Assembly (NCBI GenBank): GCA_913056365.1
Contig: CAJXLT010000001.1
Location: 1,137,071 to 1,201,070 of the forward strand
Origin: an uncultured Paenibacillaceae bacterium
GTDB taxonomy: Bacteria > Bacillota > Bacilli > Paenibacillales > K13
Direction: 5' to 3'
Length of the DNA: 64,000 nt
Shown: one piece after another, positions 26,751-35,952 of the stretch
Numbering within the stretch: position 1 is the stretch's first letter
Layout of the letters: each line of letters starts with the position of its first letter
Notes under the pieces: generated by a model
The model's input: only the letters and a program-made list of their open reading frames with translations
What the model was told of the DNA's origin: nothing
The model's database searches: none
Translations under genes and position numbers: made by a program

Positions 26751-28160
26751 TCAGAATCGGAAATATAAAAATGGATTATAGGACTCACTGACCAAATAAG
26801 CGGTTATTAATACCAATCCAATCATATAAAGAGCCGTAACAATGACCACTCCACCACGATTCCAGCGGATTGCCACAGTCTTGACCATCTTCTGCGGAAG
26901 CGGTGTCGCACACAGAGTCAGTAGCACGAACATGCCTCCATACGATGTAAGGTCATAAATCGCTTGACGATCTGCCAACTCGCGCGCGCCGTAGCCGAAC
27001 ATCGTCCCGATGAACGCCCATGCTGAGGACAACTGTTCATATTCGAACAGAACCCATCCGACAATGACGATGAACAATGTATAACTATGACCCACCCAGT
27101 TCGGCCAGCGTGTCAACCACTTCAGTAGAAACAACTTCTCGACCGTCACGATGATGCCGAAATACAATCCCCATGCGAAAAAGTTCCAGCTCGCCCCATG
27201 CCATAAACCAGTCAAGGACCAGACGATCAGAAGATTGCTCAGCTGCCTGAGCAATCCCTGCCGATTACCGCCGAGTGGATAATACACATACTCCCGAAAC
27301 CAGGAACCGAGTGAAATATGCCATCTGCGCCAAAATTCCGTCACACTTCTTGATAGATAGGGATAATTGAAGTTTCGCGGCAGATCGAAGCCGAACATCT
27401 TGCCGAGCCCTCTAGCCATATCCGAATACCCGCTGAAGTCGAAGTAAATTTGGAACGTAAATGCCAGAATCCCCAGCCACGCGGAAAGCACGGACAATTC
27501 CTCAAGCGGTGTGGATTTCACACTCGTCCATAGCAGTCCGATGTTGTTGGCCAACAGCACTTTTTTACCTAATCCCCGTATGAACCATACTGCGCCTTCC
27601 CCGAACCGTTCCAGCGTCATGACTCGTGAAGTCAATTGTGCAGCAATATCCCCGTATTTGACGATCGGTCCGGCGACCAACTGCGGGAACAACGCCACAT
27701 AAGTGCCCAAAGTAATAATATTACGCTGCGGCGGTACTTTACCCCGATATACGTCTATGACATAAGACATTGTTTGGAACGTATAGAAGGAGATGCCGAT
27801 CGGTAACGGCAGATCAGTGGCCTGCATATGCAAGCCAAACAGCTCGTTAAGGTTCTGAACGACAAACCCCACATACTTGAAGAACCCGAGAATTGCCAGA
27901 TTGCCGCATAGGGAACCGACGAACACCGCTCGCGCTATCGATATACGGTGTCTGTACTTATCAATCAATAGCCCGTTCACATAATCGAAAATCGTGGAGA
28001 AGATCAGGATGACCATATACACCGGTTCGCCCCATGCATAGAACACAAGGCTCACAGCGAATAGAACGGTATTCTTCAACTTCTTGGGCGACACGTAATA
28101 CACGAGCAATGCGGCGGGCAAGAACTGGAACAGGAATATCAGGCTGCTGAATACCAACAC
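26751..28160 (-). CDS. MBOAT O-acyltransferase (AlgI/DltB-like)
   Basis: A 469-residue polytopic membrane protein with 10 or more hydrophobic segments. Contains FQLVAGPIVKYGD-like loop FPQLVAGPIVKYGDI, FWRRWHISLGSWFREYVYYP and the catalytic-histidine motif LTGLWHGASWNFFAW. Moves acyl groups across the membrane for polysaccharide acylation. Central member of the operon with SGNH, DHHW and DUF4358 genes. Confidence 0.93.
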   Translation of the reverse strand: MLVFSSLIFLFQFLPAALLVYYVSPKKLKNTVLFAVSLVFYAWGEPVYMVILIFSTIFDYVNGLLIDKYRHRISIARAVFVGSLCGNLAILGFFKYVGFVVQNLNELFGLHMQATDLPLPIGISFYTFQTMSYVIDVYRGKVPPQRNIITLGTYVALFPQLVAGPIVKYGDIAAQLTSRVMTLERFGEGAVWFIRGLGKKVLLANNIGLLWTSVKSTPLEELSVLSAWLGILAFTFQIYFDFSGYSDMARGLGKMFGFDLPRNFNYPYLSRSVTEFWRRWHISLGSWFREYVYYPLGGNRQGLLRQLSNLLIVWSLTGLWHGASWNFFAWGLYFGIIVTVEKLFLLKWLTRWPNWVGHSYTLFIVIVGWVLFEYEQLSSAWAFIGTMFGYGARELADRQAIYDLTSYGGMFVLLTLCATPLPQKMVKTVAIRWNRGGVVIVTALYMIGLVLITAYLVSESYNPFLYFRF

Positions 28161-28177
28161 TTATCCCTCCCGCTCCG

Positions 28178-28861
28178 TCACTTTGCGCTTGTCTGTATGT
28201 CCGTAGTCTCTTGCAAATATTCTAGCAGCAGCGGATAAAATTGTGCTTGAAAGTGAATACCGTCCGCATCATACAGATCAGGATGCTCAGCTATAAGCGA
28301 TGACAAATCGACATAACCTACTTGTGCCTCAGCAGCCAGCTCCTGCAGTCCCTTGTTATATGAAGGAATATTCCGATAGCGCGGCTCCGCTTCTTCTACT
28401 TCCGCCGTAACCGGAGTAACAGATAATAAGGTAATCGACGCATTCGGAAGTTCAGCTTGGAGTCTATCGATCAATTGGGCATAGTGTGTCAGCGAATAGT
28501 GTTGCGGATTTTCGGTTGGCCATAAGAGATCATCGGAACCTAGCTGGATATAGATGTGCGCTGGATTGCGATCGACCAGTTCATCCACATTCTCCAGTGC
28601 GAATTGAGCCGTCTTCCCCGCACCTGCAAGAACATTCTCCTCTTCCAGCACATCATGGTAGGACAACCCTTCCGTAATCGAATCTCCGAGGAACACACTC
28701 GTTACATACCATGACTTATAAGATTCTCGACCCAGTGCAGAATCGTCCCCAGCCAGTTCGGAAGAATCGGTCAATTGTCCATTATTACCGCAAGCCGTCA
28801 CTATCAAGATGACCATCATCATGAGAATCATCGTTCCCCATTTGTTCTTTCCATTTCCCAT
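28178..28861 (-). CDS. SGNH/GDSL hydrolase lipoprotein
   Basis: A 227-residue lipoprotein (lipobox IVTAC, cysteine 24). Block I is FLGDSITEGL, then IQLGSDDLLWPTENP (block III variant with SDD instead of the usual xND), and DADGIHFQ-like DGIHF near the end, giving the D-x-H catalytic pair. It likely removes or transfers acetyl groups on surface polysaccharide. First gene of the acylation operon. Confidence 0.85.
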   Translation of the reverse strand: MGNGKNKWGTMILMMMVILIVTACGNNGQLTDSSELAGDDSALGRESYKSWYVTSVFLGDSITEGLSYHDVLEEENVLAGAGKTAQFALENVDELVDRNPAHIYIQLGSDDLLWPTENPQHYSLTHYAQLIDRLQAELPNASITLLSVTPVTAEVEEAEPRYRNIPSYNKGLQELAAEAQVGYVDLSSLIAEHPDLYDADGIHFQAQFYPLLLEYLQETTDIQTSAK

Positions 28862-28961
28862 CTACATCATTTCCCCTCTCTATCAAGTCAAGATGAAGTA
28901 TAACGAGTAGATTTCAAGATCGTATGCAGATCAGATGCAGATGGGATGCAAATGCGAAAAA

Positions 28962-28987
28962 AAGTGCAGAACCGAAGTTCTACACTT
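28962..28987 (-). terminator. Terminator of the two-component operon
   Basis: Stem AAGTGTAGAAC / GTTCTGCACTT with a UUCG loop and a following T run on the minus strand. It overlaps the last codons of the kinase gene at 28980. Confidence 0.85.
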
Positions 28988-30806
28988 TCGTAAGCTTCCT
29001 TAATTCGAAATAAAACAAAACACCGTCCTCCGTATTCCTTGCCCCGTAAGTCGCATCATGCAACTCCAGAATCTGCTTGGATATCGCAAGGCCGAGTCCA
29101 GTTCCGCCAGACGTCCGATCACGCGAATGCTCACCGCGATAGAACCGATCCCAGATCTTCTTCATTTGTTCATCCTGTATATGAACGCCTTTGTTCTCGA
29201 TGCTGATAATGACCGTATTCTCTTCCTCAACTGTTGATACTACGATGTCATGACGTTCCGGCGTGTAGCGTATGGCATTCGTCATGAAATTCACAATAAC
29301 CTGCTCAATCCGATGCTGATTGCCGACCACTTCGGCAGAAGTAATTCGAGTGGATAATTGAAGCTTCTTGTCCGCGATATCCGGCGCCAGCCTCGCACAG
29401 ATTCGCTCCAGAACCTCATCTATCCGGAATGGTTTCATCTCCATCTTATACGTACCGGATTCATATCGGGCCAGTTCCAGCATATCGCCCACCAACAGGT
29501 TCATCCGCTTCACTTCATCTTCCATCGATGCAAAATAATAATCCCGTCGCGGACTGTCCGTCTTGTCTTGCAATATATACAGGCAGCTTTCCATCACGCT
29601 GAGCGGTGTCTTCAATTCATGCGACACACCGGAAATAAATTCCTTGCGCGTCTGCTCCAGCCGTCTTTCATGCTCAATATCCTGCTCCAGTCGCACAATA
29701 TGGTCGTTCAGCATATCCGACAGTTGATTAATGTTCCGCGACAGGTTGCCGATCTCATCCGCGGACTTGATCGGGATCTTGTTCGAGAAGTCAAGCTTGG
29801 CCATTCGCTGTGTCATCGTGTCGATGCGAAGCAAGGGAGCGGCGATTCGGCGGGAGAAGTAAAAGGAAACGAGCACAACGAGCAGCAACGTGCCGATCAA
29901 GATATACCCGTAATAATGTCGCATAATCTCCGCAGCTTCATTGACAGGCTGCAGCGAAGTCATAGCGAACAGGTAAGCGGGATTCCCCGACTGATCGACG
30001 ACGCGCTCCACGAATATTTTGTATGCGATGCCGTTCTCCTCGTAATCTATTACAGTACTTGACTGATCCGTATAGTCCTCGTACAGAAGATCCGCCTGAA
30101 AAGCTGTTACCCGATCGAGCAATAAGCGGTTCGTATAGCGCGTTGCTGACTCGCCTTGCGGTATCCGAATCTCTGTAATCGTTCCGTGTACCAACACATT
30201 CGGATACCGTTCATGATACTCGGTCGGACTTTCGAATCTCGGTACAACCTCATACACTTTATTGACTAGTTGCTCATTCTCCAATCGATTCTCCTCTCTT
30301 AAGTTGGAGACATTGCGTCCGATCCGCTGCGGATACAGCTGATCCTGAATCATAACCCCTTCCAAGGCGATCCGCCGCCCTTCACCGGTTAAGATGTCGG
30401 GGAATAGCGGGTTGTCATGGCTTGCCTCCTCCACATCCATAACCGTGTATAACGGAACTGTGATCGTTGTGCCGGCAAGCGCTGGAGCCAAGTTCGATTG
30501 CTCGATCCGAATCTCCATCTCATAATCATCCGTATGTTGCAAATAACCATTGTCATCCAACAGGGCAAGCCAAGCAGTCGTATTTTGGGTAAATTTTTGT
30601 TCCTTCTCATATGCGGCGCGGGCATCCCTGACATCGATCATTCCGTCTAGTCGAAATGACTGAAGGGCATCCCCTACCCGCTCCACCTTCTGCTGCACAT
30701 AAAATTGCTTGAAGAATAACGTTTGTCCGATAAAGATGCTCGCAAGCACCAATAAACATAAACCCGTCATCAACCAAAACAACTTGAATACAATACTCCT
30801 ACTCAC
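28980..30806 (-). CDS. Sensor histidine kinase with large extracytoplasmic domain
   Basis: A 608-residue kinase. First transmembrane helix at about 8-32, extracytoplasmic sensor of some 260 residues, second helix at about 301-317, HAMP, HisKA with histidine 396 in SGVSHELKTPLSV, and HATPase_c (NFMTNAIRYTPERHD, GTGLGLAISKQI). The input signal is unknown. Overlaps the regulator gene by ATGA. It may control the acylation operon just downstream, though a strong terminator separates them. Confidence 0.92.
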   Translation of the reverse strand: MSRSIVFKLFWLMTGLCLLVLASIFIGQTLFFKQFYVQQKVERVGDALQSFRLDGMIDVRDARAAYEKEQKFTQNTTAWLALLDDNGYLQHTDDYEMEIRIEQSNLAPALAGTTITVPLYTVMDVEEASHDNPLFPDILTGEGRRIALEGVMIQDQLYPQRIGRNVSNLREENRLENEQLVNKVYEVVPRFESPTEYHERYPNVLVHGTITEIRIPQGESATRYTNRLLLDRVTAFQADLLYEDYTDQSSTVIDYEENGIAYKIFVERVVDQSGNPAYLFAMTSLQPVNEAAEIMRHYYGYILIGTLLLVVLVSFYFSRRIAAPLLRIDTMTQRMAKLDFSNKIPIKSADEIGNLSRNINQLSDMLNDHIVRLEQDIEHERRLEQTRKEFISGVSHELKTPLSVMESCLYILQDKTDSPRRDYYFASMEDEVKRMNLLVGDMLELARYESGTYKMEMKPFRIDEVLERICARLAPDIADKKLQLSTRITSAEVVGNQHRIEQVIVNFMTNAIRYTPERHDIVVSTVEEENTVIISIENKGVHIQDEQMKKIWDRFYRGEHSRDRTSGGTGLGLAISKQILELHDATYGARNTEDGVLFYFELRKLTKV

Positions 30807-31477
30807 GGGCTGTCCTCGAATTTATACCCTGCACGTATGACGGTGACGATATGCTTCGCATGATCACCAAGCTTGGCACGCAAATTGCGGATATGACTGC
30901 TGAGTGTTCGCTCTTCACCTTCGAAATCATAGCCCCAGATTCTAGTAATCAGCTGCTCTCGCGTGAGAATGATGCCTCTGTGCTCCATAAGACAGGACAG
31001 GATCTCGTACTCCGTATGCGTCAGATTGCAATACTCTCCGTCAATGCATACAGTTCTAGCAGGCAAATCCATCGTAATCCCACCGCCAGACAACCGATTC
31101 TCCGAATAATGTATCGACCGATTCTCCAGTAATCGTTTGCAACGAGCTAACAATATAGGAGGGCTGCATGGTTTGATCACATAATCGTCCGCTCCGAGCT
31201 CGAATCCAAGCAACGTATCATCCTCTTCCGAACGAGCAGTTAACATCAGAATCGGAACGCTCGAAACCTTGCGAATTCGTCTGCATACCGACCACCCGTC
31301 CAATTCCGGCAGCATCACATCCAGAATGACCAGCTGCACATCATGTTCATGGAATAACTCGAGGGCCTGTCTGCCGTCGCAAGCCTCCAGCACACCGTAC
31401 CCTTCATCCGTCAAATATTCCTTCATAATTTCCCGCAGCACCTGCTGGTCTTCCACAATAAGTATCGTTTTCACCAT
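30803..31477 (-). CDS. OmpR-family response regulator
   Basis: A 224-residue regulator. Receiver aspartate 53 in VILDVMLPELDGW, lysine 102 in VIKPCSPP, and a C-terminal winged helix (LTHTEYEILSCLMEHRGIIL, RNLRAKLGDHAKHI). Partner of the downstream kinase. Confidence 0.92.
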   Translation of the reverse strand: MVKTILIVEDQQVLREIMKEYLTDEGYGVLEACDGRQALELFHEHDVQLVILDVMLPELDGWSVCRRIRKVSSVPILMLTARSEEDDTLLGFELGADDYVIKPCSPPILLARCKRLLENRSIHYSENRLSGGGITMDLPARTVCIDGEYCNLTHTEYEILSCLMEHRGIILTREQLITRIWGYDFEGEERTLSSHIRNLRAKLGDHAKHIVTVIRAGYKFEDSP

Positions 31478-31567
31478 GGTGATACCCTCTTATCTATTCA
31501 AGATTCCGATTAACCTATGATCGAATGTTATCATGTTCGTGGAGACGTCACAATGCACAACATCAAA

Positions 31568-31812
31568 TAGGGAATAAGCTATGAAGAGGAGTGAATCGAG
31601 AACGGGGAGTACATTGAGAACCGAGAGTACATGCAAATCTGCAGGCTTTCAATCGAAAATAGAGCCAAACTAGCCCAAAAACTTCGAATATACATCCTTT
31701 TTCTGCCCAACTGGTTGAAAGCGGCTATATCTGGAACCGAAAGATGCAGATTCGCATGCGTTTAGAGGAATCTCACCTGTAGCCAATGAAAGGCTGTACT
31801 ATCGCAGGAAAT
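31568..31812. repeat. Dispersed 250-bp intergenic repeat, copy B
   Basis: Partner of 24763-25014 in the same orientation. Both share TAGGGAATAAG at one end and CGCAGGAA at the other. No gene is seen in the rest of 31478-31879 either. Confidence 0.7.
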
Positions 31813-31879
31813 TATTCCGCCTATCAGCACGATCTACATACAGCAAATATACGCTGTCCGGCTATTGCAGGACCAGATA

Positions 31880-32272
31880 CTAGAACCGTTCGAAACAATC
31901 ATAATTACGTTGACGGTATATGAAGCCGTCCTTGAAATCAAATATGCAACAGAAATATGCCTTAAGCTTCTGGCCGCTCTTGAAGGCTCCGATGTCGGCA
32001 CCGACTTCTGCAGTCCAGATCACCTCGGTAATCACGGTATCGTCCACTTCATAAGCCCGTTGTATATCATATTGTTGCGATGCAAGCAGCTTACTTCCGC
32101 CTTGCATGCGTTGAAACAGTGTCATCCGGTCACTAACAGTAAGCTGTGCGGTTAACAAATTCGGAAACTCACATTGCTCAATGTCAGGATGCAGCACATC
32201 CGTATAATCGGACTCTACAGCACTGAACTGTTCGGTTAGTGCAAAATACCTCTTAACAACAGCTAATTTCAT
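31880..32272 (-). CDS. SnoaL/NTF2-like protein
   Basis: A 130-residue protein with the cone-shaped NTF2-like pattern: an N-terminal helix (VVKRYFALTEQFSA), DYTDVLHPDIEQCEFPNLL, and strands EVIWTAEVGADIGAFKSGQK ending FDFKDGFIYRQRNYDCFE. Such domains are enzymes or binding proteins with varied ligands. Confidence 0.75.
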   Translation of the reverse strand: MKLAVVKRYFALTEQFSAVESDYTDVLHPDIEQCEFPNLLTAQLTVSDRMTLFQRMQGGSKLLASQQYDIQRAYEVDDTVITEVIWTAEVGADIGAFKSGQKLKAYFCCIFDFKDGFIYRQRNYDCFERF

Positions 32273-32337
32273 GCGATCCCCAACCTCTCCAATTGTGATT
32301 GCATGTCTTGACGAAGATGTATATTCATTCTAACCTA

Positions 32338-32661
32338 TCACTTAAGCAGGTCCTCTCGCAGCGGAGTGAATGCATCCAGTAATGACGACGGCTCCAGTGC
32401 CTTCACGCCATGCACAGCATCACCTGGAACGACAATGGTCTCCCCGGCTTTCAGGATGTGCGTAACACCATCAATGGTGTATTCGAATGAACCTGTTAGA
32501 CAGTAGCTGATCTGCTCGTGAGAGTGCTGATGCAGATAGCCTTCAGCTCCTTGCTCGAAGCGAACCTCCATCATCATCACCTTCTCACCTGGCTCGAAGA
32601 TGCGCCGCTGCACTCCTGGTTCTGCTTGTTCCCATTGGACTTGCTCGTTCTGGTTGCTCAC
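32338..32661 (-). CDS. Single-domain cupin
   Basis: A 107-residue cupin. Motif 1 HQHSHEQISYCLTGSFEYTI and motif 2 VPGDAVHGV carry the metal-binding histidines and glutamate. Substrate unknown; typically a small sugar- or metabolite-modifying or sensing protein. Confidence 0.88.
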   Translation of the reverse strand: MSNQNEQVQWEQAEPGVQRRIFEPGEKVMMMEVRFEQGAEGYLHQHSHEQISYCLTGSFEYTIDGVTHILKAGETIVVPGDAVHGVKALEPSSLLDAFTPLREDLLK

Positions 32662-32721
32662 TTGATAATCCCCTTTCCTTGACCTGAGTTACTTCTCATT
32701 ATACCGATATAGACGAAGCCT

Positions 32722-33273
32722 TCAAAGTGACTCACCGGATTCCTTATACATATTCAAGACTTTCGTCACAAACAATGACTTCCATTCCGTATACGCTTGC
32801 CTATCATTCCTAAACTTCACTGCTAAATGTTTCTTCAGTCGAGCATACTCATCTACCAGTTGAGGGGATCTTCGCAACATGTTTCGAAAATTGAGATGTC
32901 TCCTCAATTCCTGACTATCCTTCTCACAGACATATAGATGATGATCCATCTTCACAGCTTGTCTATGAGTGTATGGTGCATATGAATCAATCCTTGCGAA
33001 AGCCTCCCTCCCTTCGATACCTAGGTTGCCTTCGTGAACATAACCCAATTCACCAAGTTTGTCGATGACTCTCGGAAGCAAGGATGCTGACTCTATCACT
33101 ATATCTATATCCAGTATCGGCTTCGCTGCTAAGCCTGGAACAGCTGTACTGCCTACATGTTCGACTGCAAGAATCAGATCATTTAGATGCAACGTATAGA
33201 TTTCATGCAATTCTGCGAAGAGCAGGCCCCACTTATCGTTATAGTCCTCAATTATGATTGGTTGATTGTTCAT
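32722..33273 (-). CDS. GrpB/UPF0157-family nucleotidyltransferase-like protein
   Basis: A 183-residue protein with VEHVGSTAVPGLAAKPILDI DI, the GSxAVxGxxAKPxxDIxI signature of the GrpB family in the nucleotidyltransferase superfamily, and HHLYVCEKDSQELRRHLNFR. Enzymatic role unknown; often found with resistance-like genes. Start overlaps the phosphatase stop by one base. Confidence 0.88.
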   Translation of the reverse strand: MNNQPIIIEDYNDKWGLLFAELHEIYTLHLNDLILAVEHVGSTAVPGLAAKPILDIDIVIESASLLPRVIDKLGELGYVHEGNLGIEGREAFARIDSYAPYTHRQAVKMDHHLYVCEKDSQELRRHLNFRNMLRRSPQLVDEYARLKKHLAVKFRNDRQAYTEWKSLFVTKVLNMYKESGESL

Positions 33274-33620
33274 TAAACAGGTTCTCCATGATCGATATGT
33301 TCTGATACGCTTGATTTCAGTAGTTCCACTAAATCTTCATCCATATAATGATAATCATCTGGAATGTTTAGACAAACCACTTTCTTGTTTAATAAACTGT
33401 TATTAAATTTCTCTTGCATCCTTCTTAGATGCTTCTTCTCCATTACAAAAATAATATCTGCCCAACCAATATGTCCATCTGTAATTTTAATTCTTGCGTT
33501 ATTTTCCGTTCCAGCAGATCTTACATCATAGCCTGAAATCCCTTGAAAGATCGTCTCTGCTGTTAGACTTCTCCATCTATTTCTACTACAAACAAATAGT
33601 AATTTAATCTTTTTCACCAT
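33273..33620 (-). CDS. Low-molecular-weight protein tyrosine phosphatase-like
   Basis: About 115 residues starting MVKKIKLLFVCSRNRWRSLT. The CX5R loop (C-SRNRW-R) is complete and followed by S. The general-acid aspartate is probably in IPDDYHYMD. This short class is common in Bacillota and may dephosphorylate tyrosine or arginine. The chosen start at 33620 avoids a 27-residue extension that overlaps the upstream nucleotidyltransferase gene. Confidence 0.8.
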   Translation of the reverse strand: MVKKIKLLFVCSRNRWRSLTAETIFQGISGYDVRSAGTENNARIKITDGHIGWADIIFVMEKKHLRRMQEKFNNSLLNKKVVCLNIPDDYHYMDEDLVELLKSSVSEHIDHGEPV

Positions 33621-33637
33621 CCTAGTTAATATCATAG

Positions 33638-34225
33638 CTACCAGAGCAAATCCACCCATTCGCTGCTTGCATGTGTCTTCATCAAAGCATGTCGCAACCA
33701 TTCCTTCTGCGTTACATCAAGATAATTCAGCGCGTTTATGAAGTCTTGCCTATCACATTCTCTTGGTGATTTCGCCTTGAATAGTAATTGCCATTCTGGG
33801 GTTACATACCGCCTATTCATTGAATCGATTCGGATGAAATCTTGCAGTGGAATTGTAATGGAGGGATTTCTTCTGTAAATAACCTGATCGTTCGCATGAT
33901 CTGTAATAAGCACTTCCACAAAATCTTGTTCATGCTGCAAATGCAGACAATACCTTGGAAGCTCGACCTGATTTTTGTCAATTACAACTTCTAATCGATG
34001 TTCTCCCGGAATGACTACCCCAACTTGCCAATCACTGAAGTAATTTAGTACATCCTGTACGTACTCGCGAAAAACAACGATGTCCATATCTTGATGTTCC
34101 CTGGTCTTCCTCCCGATTGTCAGATCAATGGACCAACCACCTGCAATAGACCATGGGAATGTACAGTCATTCATGATCGCATCTATACGTTCAAGCTGTG
34201 GGTCCTTCACAACATCCATCGGCAT
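33638..34225 (-). CDS. Aminoglycoside/lincosamide nucleotidyltransferase-like protein
   Basis: About 195 residues. WSIAGGWSIDLTIGRKTREH followed by QDMDIVVFR shows the G-G-W-x-ID ... H-x-D-x-DI pattern of the ANT(2'')/Lnu-like group. YVTPEWQLLFKAKSPRECDR QDF in the C-terminal half is also typical. Resistance to a given drug cannot be claimed. Start at 34225 (GGGGAGG) overlaps the Nudix gene. Confidence 0.82.
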   Translation of the reverse strand: MPMDVVKDPQLERIDAIMNDCTFPWSIAGGWSIDLTIGRKTREHQDMDIVVFREYVQDVLNYFSDWQVGVVIPGEHRLEVVIDKNQVELPRYCLHLQHEQDFVEVLITDHANDQVIYRRNPSITIPLQDFIRIDSMNRRYVTPEWQLLFKAKSPRECDRQDFINALNYLDVTQKEWLRHALMKTHASSEWVDLLW

Positions 34226-34739
34226 ATGCCTCCCCCTCACTAATAAACCCTTGGAGAATTCCTTGCAAGATCGCGAAGGTTAATTCGGAATCATTCAACT
34301 TACTCTTTCTAATTTGTTGCAATGTCTCATTCACAGGAATTAGTACGACATCAATCTTTTCGTACTCTTCTAATCGCTGTTCACGTTGGGATTCAATATC
34401 CTCGGTATAATACACATGCGTGACTTCATTGCTTATCCAACTTGCTGGAATTAAGCGGCCTAAATAGTGTACTTCGCCGCACCGGAAACCTGTTTCCTCC
34501 AAGAACTCCCTACGCGCAGCATCTTCAAGTTCTTCTCTCTCCTCCACACCACCGCCAGGTAATTGGATCACATATTCGTCCACCGCTCTTCGATACTGTC
34601 TGATCAGAACAAATGAATCTCCATGTCTTGCTAACATGACAGCGGAGAGATTATTCTCATTCATAATATAATGCTTGCCAAGATGATCTTCTGCTATGAC
34701 CTTGCCATTCTTGCGATACAACGGTATAAGTTCGCTCAT
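34191..34739 (-). CDS. Nudix hydrolase, ADP-ribose pyrophosphatase-like
   Basis: A 182-residue protein. The Nudix box GGVEEREELEDAARREFLEE TG is complete, with RQYRRAVDEYVIQLPGG upstream as in ADP-ribose/ADP-sugar pyrophosphatases. Overlaps the next gene by about 35 bp, indicating co-translation. Confidence 0.87.
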   Translation of the reverse strand: MSELIPLYRKNGKVIAEDHLGKHYIMNENNLSAVMLARHGDSFVLIRQYRRAVDEYVIQLPGGGVEEREELEDAARREFLEETGFRCGEVHYLGRLIPASWISNEVTHVYYTEDIESQREQRLEEYEKIDVVLIPVNETLQQIRKSKLNDSELTFAILQGILQGFISEGEAYADGCCEGPTA

Positions 34740-34783
34740 CCTTCGCTCCTTTTATCATTTAGATTCCTTTGCTTTATCATCAT

Positions 34784-35365
34784 TCAAATTGAGTCCTCTC
34801 TTCCCTCTTCCATATCTTCGTTAAGTAACACCATATGAATATGGTCTTCCCATTTCCCGTTTATTTTCAAATACTTTCTCGAGATACCTTCATTTCTAAA
34901 TCCATTCTTCTCTACAACCCGGAAGGAAGCCCGGTTCCTTGGCATAATGTTAGCTTCTACTCTATGTAACTTTAGATCTTCAAAAGCATACTTTACAACT
35001 AATTGAATGGCTTCTGACATTAGTCCTTTGCCTTGATGATTTGCATCAATACGATAACCAAGATGACAAGATTGAAATGCACCTCGTACGATATTACTCA
35101 AAGAGATTGTACCGATGATAGCTTCATTTGCTTCCATGGAGAACATCCAAAATCTAAACAATTCTCCACGTTTCATCTTCTCGATGTCTGCATGGATCAG
35201 TCTCAACTGATGTTCTCTAGCAAAGTATGAATTGTCTCTTTCCATCTCCCATCCAGACAAATGATGCTTATTATTCATTACAAAAACTAAAACGCTATCA
35301 ACGTAAGTCTCATCAATCGTTCTTAAGATAAACCTGTTGGAATGAGAATACAAGATTGTCTCCAT
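34784..35365 (-). CDS. GNAT acetyltransferase, RimJ/RimL type
   Basis: A 193-residue protein: CHLGYRIDANHQGKGLMSEA IQL forms the acetyl-CoA loop, followed by LHRVEANIMPRNRASFRVVE KNGF and KYLKINGKWEDHIHMVLL. This is the RimJ/RimL/YdaF pattern and suggests N-terminal protein acetylation. Confidence 0.88.
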   Translation of the reverse strand: METILYSHSNRFILRTIDETYVDSVLVFVMNNKHHLSGWEMERDNSYFAREHQLRLIHADIEKMKRGELFRFWMFSMEANEAIIGTISLSNIVRGAFQSCHLGYRIDANHQGKGLMSEAIQLVVKYAFEDLKLHRVEANIMPRNRASFRVVEKNGFRNEGISRKYLKINGKWEDHIHMVLLNEDMEEGREDSI

Positions 35366-35510
35366 CGAGATACCTCACTTACTGAAATTCAAGTATGCGA
35401 TGACACTGGCTATATAGGAGTCAATGTTGAGCTTGTATCCACGATTTGTATGCTGACTCCAGAAGGCCGTTTGGCATTCGTAACCGTATGCTGATCAACA
35501 GTGCTTCGCA

Positions 35511-35903
35511 CTAACCCCCAAATAAGATATCGATGATTGTACCTAGTGAGCCCCTACGATTACGTTCAAGAATATTCGGATTAATCACTTCCACAGTCCC
35601 ACATTGCTGGCACGAGACGAATAAATAATGATTGTGCTGAATATCGAACATTTTGCTTAAACCTGTCCCTGTCATGGCAACCTCATTGATTTCACATTCC
35701 GTATGCCTACACTTCGTACACTTAAATCGAGCATGAATGATATCTTCGATCGATTCTTCCATCTCCTCATTGACTTCCATTGGCTGTGGATCATCTTGGA
35801 ACACGATATGACCATCCTGATCTACTAGTACTTCATGCTTACATTCTGGACAGACATCGTCGATGATCACTACATGAGAAGCACACCATGGACATTCAAT
35901 CAT
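35511..35903 (-). CDS. Zinc-ribbon protein, unknown
   Basis: About 130 residues with two CxxC pairs at each end: CPWCASHVVIIDDVCPEC (zinc finger 1) and FKCTKCRHTECE ... CQQCGTVEVINPN (zinc finger 2). The C-terminal part resembles Bacillus zinc-ribbon nucleic-acid-binding-like proteins. Start at 35903 has AGGAGAGG; the longer 145-residue reading lacks one. Confidence 0.75.
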   Translation of the reverse strand: MIECPWCASHVVIIDDVCPECKHEVLVDQDGHIVFQDDPQPMEVNEEMEESIEDIIHARFKCTKCRHTECEINEVAMTGTGLSKMFDIQHNHYLFVSCQQCGTVEVINPNILERNRRGSLGTIIDILFGG

Positions 35904-35952
35904 GTCATCCTCTCCTATTCGCAATTGTTGCTGATATGAATTCACCAAACAT

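Noticed and set aside
29358..30062. Long plus-strand open frame of 234 codons opposite the kinase
   Set aside because: It is antisense to a clear histidine kinase with full motifs; composition follows the kinase frame.
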